Source of the DNA: a virus
DNA: 40,958 nucleotides
Direction: 5' to 3' (one strand)
Virus record (IMG/VR): IMGVR_UViG_3300046012_000442
Location: 1-40,958 of that record
The position numbers and the translations under genes were made by a program. Under the pieces are notes generated by a model that had not been told where the DNA came from, did no database searches, and was given only the letters and a program-made list of their open reading frames with translations. Below are positions 35,220-40,958 of the stretch, piece after piece. Every line of letters begins with the position of its first letter. Position 1 is the first letter of the stretch.

Positions 35220-35477
35220 ATGGACGCACTTGAGGAAGCAATTCAATCAGTTGATCGTGAAGTCCGCAGTGCAATGAAACTTCACCCACCCATGAATTCT
35301 CATCATGAGGCCTATGCAGTTATCAAAGAAGAGTTTGAGGAATATTGGGAAGAAGTTAAAGTGAATCCCAATAAGCTTAAACTCGGTGAACAACTCGCAC
35401 GAATTGAACACATGAGGAAAGAGTTAATCCAAGTAGCCGCAATGGCCATAAGAACCATTGCAGATTTGGGGCTTTAA
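35220..35477 (+). CDS. Small MazG-like protein (85 aa)
   Basis: ATG 35220 has AGGAG upstream. YAVIKEEFEEYWEEVK (ExxE type) and MRKELIQVAAMAIRTIADLG are typical of compact phage MazG-like proteins. It is the second member of this superfamily in the block. A (d)NTP pyrophosphohydrolase activity is likely, substrate unknown. Confidence 0.78.
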   Translation: MDALEEAIQSVDREVRSAMKLHPPMNSHHEAYAVIKEEFEEYWEEVKVNPNKLKLGEQLARIEHMRKELIQVAAMAIRTIADLGL

Positions 35478-36022
35478 TGCCGAGAATCAGCAAACACGAA
35501 CTCATGCTGTCTATTTCAAAGCTCTTAGGACAGAGAGGCACTTGTCCTAGAGCTCGTGTAGGATGCGTCATTGAGCTTGAAGGGCGCATCTTGTCCACAG
35601 GGTATAACGGCTCTCTGTCGGGAAGTCCACACTGTGACGAGGAAGGCTGCCTTATGAAAGATGGGCACTGCCTTAGGACTATTCATGCAGAAGCCAATGC
35701 GATTTGCTTTGCAGCTAAGCATGGAATTAGTCTGAAAGGTGCAACTCTCTATGTCACTGGGTATGCCGGTGGTTGCTGCCATGCATGTGAGAAACTAGCT
35801 CTATCGGCCGGTATTGCTCGGATCATCAGTGAGCCGTATTATACCTGTATGAGCTGTAATGCCAAGGTTCTTTGTACCGATCGCCCAAAAATCTCGGGTG
35901 GTAAATTCATTAACGGGGGTTCTTACGACTTCGGTCGCGGAACTGGTATCGCACCGGACGTCTGTAAGAATTGTTGGTCTGAAGGTAAGAGGGTGTTAAA
36001 TCATATGTCTGGGGTAAAATGA
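35477..36022 (+). CDS. Deoxycytidylate deaminase-like protein with Cys-rich extension (181 aa)
   Basis: HAEANA (residues 70-75) and CCHAC (100-104) are the zinc and catalytic motifs of the dCMP deaminase family, which makes dUMP. PRARVGCVI and TGYNGSLSGSPHC are the substrate-side segments. The C-terminal 60 residues add further Cys pairs (CMSC, CKNCW) not needed for the deaminase, perhaps a second zinc site. TAATG overlap upstream. Confidence 0.88.
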   Translation: MPRISKHELMLSISKLLGQRGTCPRARVGCVIELEGRILSTGYNGSLSGSPHCDEEGCLMKDGHCLRTIHAEANAICFAAKHGISLKGATLYVTGYAGGCCHACEKLALSAGIARIISEPYYTCMSCNAKVLCTDRPKISGGKFINGGSYDFGRGTGIAPDVCKNCWSEGKRVLNHMSGVK

Positions 36023-36561
36023 TGCTTTACACTGATGTGATGGTAGATATTGAGACCTTAGGAACTACGCCGGGATGTTCCATAATCTCCATTGGGGCTA
36101 TAGGCTTCAACATATTACTCGAACAGGATGAATGGATGAGGTTCTATTCTGGGCCAATCAGTCGTGAATCCAACAGACGCTGTGGTCTCAAAGAAGATAG
36201 GGACACGGTGGAGTGGTGGCAGACTCAGTCACAGGAAGCAAGAGTAGTTTTTGAAGAAGCTTCTCGACCTTGTCGAGGGATTGATGATGCTTTGGCGGCT
36301 TTCAAGAAATTCTTCCCGGAGAATGGCAAGATCTGGGGGAATGGTGCAGATTTTGACAACCCTGTTCTGTCTGTGGCTTATAAAGCAGTAGGAATCAAGC
36401 AGCCATGGAATCACTGGAATAGCCGGTGCTATCGGACCATGAAGAACATTTTCAAGAAGGTCGAAGCACCAGAATTTATCGGTACCAGACATAATGCTTT
36501 GGACGATGCATTTCATCAGACAAGGCATCTTGTAAAGATCCTGGAAGAGGCATACAGATGA
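36019..36561 (+). CDS. DnaQ-like 3'-5' exonuclease (180 aa)
   Basis: The DEDD motifs are visible: MVDIETLGTTPGCSIISIGA (ExoI), GNGADFDNPVL (ExoII) and ARHNALDDA-type TRHNALDDAFHQ (ExoIII). The sequence and size resemble the Rv2179c/ExoX-like exonucleases of phages. It sits directly before the DNA polymerase and may supply proofreading. ATGA overlaps on both sides. Confidence 0.85.
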   Translation: MMLYTDVMVDIETLGTTPGCSIISIGAIGFNILLEQDEWMRFYSGPISRESNRRCGLKEDRDTVEWWQTQSQEARVVFEEASRPCRGIDDALAAFKKFFPENGKIWGNGADFDNPVLSVAYKAVGIKQPWNHWNSRCYRTMKNIFKKVEAPEFIGTRHNALDDAFHQTRHLVKILEEAYR

Positions 36562-38369
36562 GCAAACTCTACTCCATGTTCCCTCCTGAGGGGACCTTTG
36601 ACGAATCACTTCCAGTAGAAGTAGATATTGAGACCAACGGGCTTGATCCTTTCAGGCCTGATGCGAAGATCCATTGCATGGCTCTGTCTCAAGATCCAAA
36701 TACGATCTACTGGGTTAGAATCCGTAAAGGTCAATTTGACCTGTATGAGAAATTCTTCCAGAAGTACAGGATAATCTGCAGGCGCGGAACATTCGAGGGA
36801 ACATGGATACTGAGGATCTTCGGAGTTCAACCGAAGCTCTATTTTGACACCAAAGTTGGTGCATACCTCATCGACGAGAATGATGAAAATGGTCTTAAAG
36901 ACGAGGCTGTGGCATACCTCAACATCCCGTACTGGGATGATGTAGATGAGTTTAGGGTTGTCACTGACTGGGAAAAGATGAAGAAATACAACTCTCGGGA
37001 TGTCCTGTATGACCTACGACTTTATCGAGAGCGTCACCTCCCATTTCTCAAGACACATCCGAAGGTTGCCAGAGTTGCTAAGTACATCCTCATTCCAGCT
37101 GTTGAGACATTCACCAAGGTTATCTATGATGGCTTCCATATTGATATGGAGAAAGCTATCGAAAGAATTGACATCTGCAATGATAAGATCAAGGAATTCA
37201 ATTTACAGATTGACTCATTCGCTGATGGTAGGCATATCAATCCGGGATCTCCAAAGCAGATGAACTGGCTGCTTTATGAGCATATCGGACTTCGATGCCC
37301 GGTCAAGACCAAGAAAGGCAGTAACAGTTCTGCTGAGGCAGCCCTAATTCGGCTGATGGGACAACACGCCGTAATTGACGCAATCCTGGAATGGAGAAAG
37401 TGGAAGAAATACCTGTCAACCTACCTAATTCCATGGACGAGGAAAGGTCCGGTGTTACATGCAAACTACGGGTTTACAGCGACGGATACGGGCCGTCTCA
37501 ACTCCACGATGGTACGCAATAACCGAAGAGAAAAGAACCTTGGCGCTACACTTCACCAGTGCCCTCGTGATCATTTTATCCGTAACCTCATTACCGCTCG
37601 CAATCCCGATTGGTGCATCGTTGCTGCCGATCTTTCTCAAGTTGAGCTACGCCTTGTGGCTCACGTTGCCCAAGAACCGACGATGATGCGAGTATTTAAC
37701 TCTGGTGAGGACATCCACACGTCCACAGCCATGACTCTGACTCATGGCGAAATCGACAAGGAGACTAGGAAGAAGGCCAAGGCTGTAAACTTCGGATTTG
37801 TCTACGGCATGTGGGCTAAGAAGTTCGTAGCATATGCTAAAGAAAAGTTTGGCTTAGACCTCACGAAGCATGAAGGAGAGTTATACCGTGAAGCATTTTT
37901 TGATAAATACGCTGGCCTGGTTCTCTGGCATAATCGTGTTGAACACTTCGTTGCGCAAAACGGTTATATTGATTCCGTTTTTGGTCGCCGCCGCCACCTT
38001 CCTGGTGCTAAGTATGGTTCTGGACTTGAGGAGTGGCTCCGAAAAGAAGCCATCCGTCAGGGAGTTAACTCACCGATTCAATCGGCTGGCTCTGATCTTA
38101 ACCTTTTTATCAATAATCTTATTAGTTCTTATCAGCTTAAGTGGGACTTTAAAATAGACCCAACGAAGGCGATGCTGGTAGGTTCTGCTCATGACTCGCA
38201 GATCTTTGAGGTGCGTAGAGATTATGTACCACAGTTAAGGGCTGGGATCAAGTATACCCTCGAGAATCTGCCGACTGAGAAGTATTTCAACTTCAGTTTT
38301 AGGATTCCAATTCTCATGGATGTTACTGCTTATGAAGATTGCTGGGAAGGAAAGGAAATCGAATGTTAG
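36558..38369 (+). CDS. Family A DNA polymerase (603 aa)
   Basis: Polymerase motif A is AADLSQVELRLV (near residue 353), motif B RKKAKAVNFGFVYG (near 403), and motif C SAHDSQIFEV (near 544). The N-terminal 3'-5' exonuclease domain has ExoI DIETNGLDP, but the ExoII region is GTFEGTW where N-x-x-F-D is usual, and motif C has HDS instead of HDE. The exonuclease may be weak, which would give the DnaQ-like gene a purpose. No 5' nuclease domain. This is the likely replicative polymerase. Confidence 0.92.
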   Translation: MSKLYSMFPPEGTFDESLPVEVDIETNGLDPFRPDAKIHCMALSQDPNTIYWVRIRKGQFDLYEKFFQKYRIICRRGTFEGTWILRIFGVQPKLYFDTKVGAYLIDENDENGLKDEAVAYLNIPYWDDVDEFRVVTDWEKMKKYNSRDVLYDLRLYRERHLPFLKTHPKVARVAKYILIPAVETFTKVIYDGFHIDMEKAIERIDICNDKIKEFNLQIDSFADGRHINPGSPKQMNWLLYEHIGLRCPVKTKKGSNSSAEAALIRLMGQHAVIDAILEWRKWKKYLSTYLIPWTRKGPVLHANYGFTATDTGRLNSTMVRNNRREKNLGATLHQCPRDHFIRNLITARNPDWCIVAADLSQVELRLVAHVAQEPTMMRVFNSGEDIHTSTAMTLTHGEIDKETRKKAKAVNFGFVYGMWAKKFVAYAKEKFGLDLTKHEGELYREAFFDKYAGLVLWHNRVEHFVAQNGYIDSVFGRRRHLPGAKYGSGLEEWLRKEAIRQGVNSPIQSAGSDLNLFINNLISSYQLKWDFKIDPTKAMLVGSAHDSQIFEVRRDYVPQLRAGIKYTLENLPTEKYFNFSFRIPILMDVTAYEDCWEGKEIEC

Positions 38370-39385
38370 TCAAAGGTGTATCGTTCTCCTCGGATCGTAA
38401 ACTGGCTCGATGCGAGCAACAGTATTCGTACAGGTATGAAGAAGGCATTCAGCCTAAAACTAAAAAGATTGGCCTGTTCAGGGGAGATCTTGGACACCAG
38501 CTGGTTCAGGCCCATTACACCCGCCCAGGACCAGGTTGGGAAGCCAAGTTCGAGGAGCTGAAAAAGGAACGATGGGATAAGCTCTTTGACGAGGAAAAGG
38601 AAGATTATGGCATGGACTTCATGGATAGTCTTCATGAGCTCATGGAACACTACACTGAGCATTGGGCCGACTGGGATAAGAATTGGGAGATAGTATCAGT
38701 CGAAAAAGACTTCTCAATTATGACAAAAGCCGGTTTTCCTGTACGATGGAAAGCCGACCTCATAGTTGACGAGATTACCAAAGTCTCAACTGCACGATGT
38801 ATCAAAGGTCATGAACTTCGCAACAGGATCCTTGTTGAACACAAGTTTAAGAAGAAGATCCCAGATCCTGAGGAAAGAATGCTACAGCCACAGGTCCACT
38901 CGTATGCCTGGTTGCTCGGGAAAGTAGATCTTAAAATCGACGGCATCCTGTGGGATTATATCCGCACTGAGCCTGTCCCGCGTCCAAAAATCAACAAGGA
39001 TGGCAACCTGTCAGTTAGGCAGATCAATACCGACCAGAGGGGATACTTGAGATCTCTGAAGGAAGCCGGTATTGAGGCTAAGACACCGGATGAGATTAAG
39101 GGGCTCCAGAATAAGCTCGAGAGCCTCCCCAAAACTCTGAGTCTTGAGCGGGTCCGCAATAGCGTCAATATGAGAATGGGTGAGGAGTTCGTTAAGCAGT
39201 GGGTTGAACGTGCTATAAGAGCTAAGAGCGCCAAACGACCATTGCGCAACTGGACTGCTGATTGCAAATTCGATTGTGATTACTACCTTCTATGCCAGTG
39301 CGATATGCTTCAGCAAACTGACAGGAATCTGGTAGTTATCAAGAATTACGAAAAGCGACCGAATAGGCCAGAAGAGCTCAAGTAA
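38363..39385 (+). CDS. PD-(D/E)XK nuclease, RecB/Cas4-like (340 aa)
   Basis: ATG 38363 has AAGGAA upstream. The RecB-type pattern is seen in GFPVRWKADLIVDE (metal Asp), RILVEHKFKKKIPDPEERML then QPQVHSYAW (ExK and Q motif), and a C-terminal Cys cluster CKFDCDYYLLCQC that with an upstream Cys fits a Fe-S site. Such nucleases process DNA ends in recombination or replication. It lies before the Sak4-like and SSB-like genes. Confidence 0.85.
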   Translation: MLVKGVSFSSDRKLARCEQQYSYRYEEGIQPKTKKIGLFRGDLGHQLVQAHYTRPGPGWEAKFEELKKERWDKLFDEEKEDYGMDFMDSLHELMEHYTEHWADWDKNWEIVSVEKDFSIMTKAGFPVRWKADLIVDEITKVSTARCIKGHELRNRILVEHKFKKKIPDPEERMLQPQVHSYAWLLGKVDLKIDGILWDYIRTEPVPRPKINKDGNLSVRQINTDQRGYLRSLKEAGIEAKTPDEIKGLQNKLESLPKTLSLERVRNSVNMRMGEEFVKQWVERAIRAKSAKRPLRNWTADCKFDCDYYLLCQCDMLQQTDRNLVVIKNYEKRPNRPEELK

Positions 39386-39405
39386 TATTCATCAGTTCTT
39401 TACCC

Positions 39406-39434
39406 TTGACAAATAACAGAGCGTGAGATATACT
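39406..39434 (+). promoter_or_regulatory. Sigma-70-type promoter with CCC prefix
   Basis: CCC-TTGACA (39406-39411), 17 bp, TATACT (39429-39434), 19 bp before ATG 39453 with its GAGGGAG site. Confidence 0.88.
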
Positions 39435-39452
39435 CAAATTGAGGGAGAAACA

Positions 39453-40232
39453 ATGGCTGAACCTGTACTAGAATTCTCGGACCCATCCGAGTACTCCAAG
39501 AAGAACCCGATTCATCTGGCAATCTATGGGTTCAATGGAGTTGGCAAAACCACCTTTGCCGGTAACCCGTCAAAACAGAACATGAAAGTAACGATCCTTG
39601 ATTGCGGAGATTCTGGTGCAGTAACCCTGAGAAAGCATCCCAAGGAGTTCCTCAGGATCATCCGAATCAAGAGCATTCTTCACTACCTGGATGTAGTTGA
39701 TCATATCAACAAACATCCTGAAGATACAGACATCCTAGTTCCCGACACAGTAACTGGACTTCAGGCTTTGGCTCTTCGGGAAGTTAAAGGTAGAAGAAAC
39801 TTCGAGATGAACCAACGCAAGTGGGGATTGGTCAGTGCTAGAATCATCGAATGCATTGCCGAAACTCGCAATTTCTCCAAGGACGTGGTTTATCTGGTTC
39901 AGGAGAAGAAGTCACAGGGCGAGAATGAGGGTCCTGACGAGATCTCTACCGCAGTAACTCCAAGCATCAGAGGCTACCTATCCAGCGCGGTAGACTGGGT
40001 TGGTAGAATGACTGTTGAAGATGTTGAAGACGAAAAATCCGGTGGGATGAAACCTGCACGATTCCTAGACTTCCGCATCGCCGAACACGTGGAGGCGAAA
40101 GACCGTGCAAGCCTCTTTCCTAAGCGATTGAAGAATGCTTCTTATATCGCAGTCCGCAACCGAATTTCCCAACAGCTTTTTGAATCAACACCACAAGGAG
40201 AAGAGAACAATGGCGAATCTAATAACAGTTAA
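39453..40232 (+). CDS. Sak4-like RecA-type ATPase (259 aa)
   Basis: AIYGFNGVGKTTFAG (Walker A near residues 25-34), ILDCGDSGAVTL, DILVPDTVTGLQALALREVK (Walker B region) and VVYLVQEKKSQGE match AAA_24/Sak4 recombinases, single-strand annealing proteins of phages. The start is placed at ATG 39453 because upstream in-frame codons lie inside the promoter. It probably works with the next gene, an SSB-like protein, as is common for Sak4. Confidence 0.82.
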   Translation: MAEPVLEFSDPSEYSKKNPIHLAIYGFNGVGKTTFAGNPSKQNMKVTILDCGDSGAVTLRKHPKEFLRIIRIKSILHYLDVVDHINKHPEDTDILVPDTVTGLQALALREVKGRRNFEMNQRKWGLVSARIIECIAETRNFSKDVVYLVQEKKSQGENEGPDEISTAVTPSIRGYLSSAVDWVGRMTVEDVEDEKSGGMKPARFLDFRIAEHVEAKDRASLFPKRLKNASYIAVRNRISQQLFESTPQGEENNGESNNS

Positions 40233-40713
40233 CTTTGAAGGCGTTGAATCGGGAGGTGGGTTTGTCCACATTCCTGAGGGTGACTATGGCCTCAAGGTTG
40301 CTAAAGTCGTTCAAAAGGTCGGCGAAAGCTCCGGCAAACCGTACTTGCTCTTTACGCTGAAGGCCACAAAGGGCAACCCGAAGGGCGTTAACAAGTCCAT
40401 CCCACACACCTGCTCGCTTTCCAAAAACTCCCTGTGGAATCTACGCAACCTGCTCGAGGCGGCGGGCAAGGCCATACCGTCAAAGGCAATCAAGATTGAC
40501 CTGGACAAGCTCGTCGGTCTCGAGATGGGTGGCTCGGTAGTTGACGACGAGTACGAGGGCAAGAAGAAGTCAATCGTCACGGCATTCTTCCCACTCTCCG
40601 AGCTCGTCAAAGTCGAAGAAAAGGAAGCTGAGGAATCCGCCACAGAGACCGAAGACGAAGAAGCCGGTGATTCTGCCGAGGCCACAGAAGAGGAAGAAGA
40701 GCTTTTCGAGTAA
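40210..40713 (+). CDS. SSB-like protein with acidic tail (167 aa)
   Basis: ATG 40210 has GGAGAAG upstream and overlaps the Sak4-like gene by 23 bases. An OB-like region (FVHIPEGDYGLKVAKVVQKV, KPYLLFTLKATKGNPKGVNK) of the DUF669 type is followed by a Glu-rich flexible tail ending EEEEELFE, like the protein-binding tip of SSB. It would bind single-stranded DNA and recruit replication or recombination proteins. Confidence 0.78.
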   Translation: MANLITVNFEGVESGGGFVHIPEGDYGLKVAKVVQKVGESSGKPYLLFTLKATKGNPKGVNKSIPHTCSLSKNSLWNLRNLLEAAGKAIPSKAIKIDLDKLVGLEMGGSVVDDEYEGKKKSIVTAFFPLSELVKVEEKEAEESATETEDEEAGDSAEATEEEEELFE

Positions 40714-40714
40714 T

Positions 40715-40730
40715 CCCGGACAATACCGGG
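40715..40730 (+). other. Short hairpin after the SSB-like gene
   Basis: CCCGG (40715-40719) pairs with CCGGG (40726-40730). No U-tract; it may stabilise the mRNA end. Confidence 0.35.
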
Positions 40731-40768
40731 GAGATTGATGATGACGATATTCAGTTCTAGGAGCTAAC

Positions 40769-40958
40769 ATGAAAGGTCTTTTGATGAAGTACTTTGTTCT
40801 GAAGCCAAGGGGCGACAATGAACATGCTAAGGCTTCTAGAGCAGCGATGAGGCGATATGCAAAAGTTATTGCCTCATCGGAACCTCAACTTGCCAAAGAT
40901 CTCACAGAATGGGCTGATACAGAGTTTGCCAATGCATACTGTGAAAGTATAGATGCAC
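40769..40958 (+). CDS. Hypothetical protein, N-terminal 63 residues (runs off the right edge)
   Basis: ATG 40769 (MKGLLMKYFVLKPRGDNEHA, then SRAAMRRYAKVIASSEP) has AGGAG 6 nt upstream and the frame is open to the window end. The start resembles small phage proteins that begin MKYFVLxPxxxxxHxxASR. Function unknown. Confidence 0.65.
   Translation, partial: MKGLLMKYFVLKPRGDNEHAKASRAAMRRYAKVIASSEPQLAKDLTEWADTEFANAYCESIDA

Overview
The window is part of the genome of a tailed double-stranded DNA bacteriophage, or a prophage-like or metagenomic copy of one. It holds a complete packaging and head module (small and large terminase, portal, scaffold, start of the major capsid gene) and a nearly complete replication and nucleotide-metabolism module. 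No host is named by the sequence. The many strong sigma-70-type promoters (TTGACA, 17-18 bp, TATAAT-like), a Gram-negative-looking signal peptide and frequent leaderless starts describe the host only loosely. I saw no tRNA, rRNA, insertion sequence, integrase or CRISPR array.

Layout. Positions 1-9,715 are on the minus strand and read from right to left as terminase small subunit, terminase large subunit, several head-region hypotheticals, an exported protein, portal, scaffold and major capsid (cut by the left edge). One strong promoter at 9.8 kb stands upstream. Positions 9.8-15.5 kb, also minus, are a dense early-type region of very small overlapping genes, with thyX, a DUF3310 protein and a cold-shock protein. 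Positions 15.66-16.86 kb are the divergence point: an AT-rich region with iteron-like repeats, a long inverted repeat and few genes, a candidate origin or control region. From 16.1 kb to the end almost everything is on the plus strand: a triple winged-helix protein, zinc-ribbon microproteins, a SleB-like endolysin, membrane micropeptides, a Ycf46-like AAA+ ATPase with a DUF1257 protein, a sigma region-4-like HTH, ATP-dependent DNA ligase, SNF2-type helicase, a block of nucleotide enzymes, DNA polymerase I, a RecB/Cas4-like nuclease, a Sak4-like ATPase and an SSB-like protein. An AEP primase and a RepA-like helicase (27.45-29.42 kb) run the other way inside this arm.

How the genes work together. 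Primase, RepA-like helicase, PolA-type polymerase, DnaQ-like exonuclease, ligase, SSB-like protein, Sak4-like ATPase and PD-(D/E)XK nuclease make a largely self-contained replication and recombination set. The nucleotide block (dNMP kinase, two MazG-like pyrophosphohydrolases, deoxyribosyltransferase-like protein, two tandem ThyA-fold proteins, dCMP deaminase, plus ThyX on the other arm) resembles in content the T4 set that makes a modified pyrimidine. Both ThyA-like proteins appear to carry Asp where ThyA has its dUMP-reading Asn, so a modified cytosine is a testable guess.

The most unusual signals are: (1) a C-terminal RRIK(S/P) tag shared by 14 otherwise dissimilar proteins on both arms, with a 15th visible only after a +1 frame shift; (2) a set of near-identical promoters whose -10 box lies exactly 7 nt before an ATG in eight cases, implying leaderless mRNAs and tiny leaderless upstream ORFs; (3) paralogous HTH proteins encoded on the two divergent arms.
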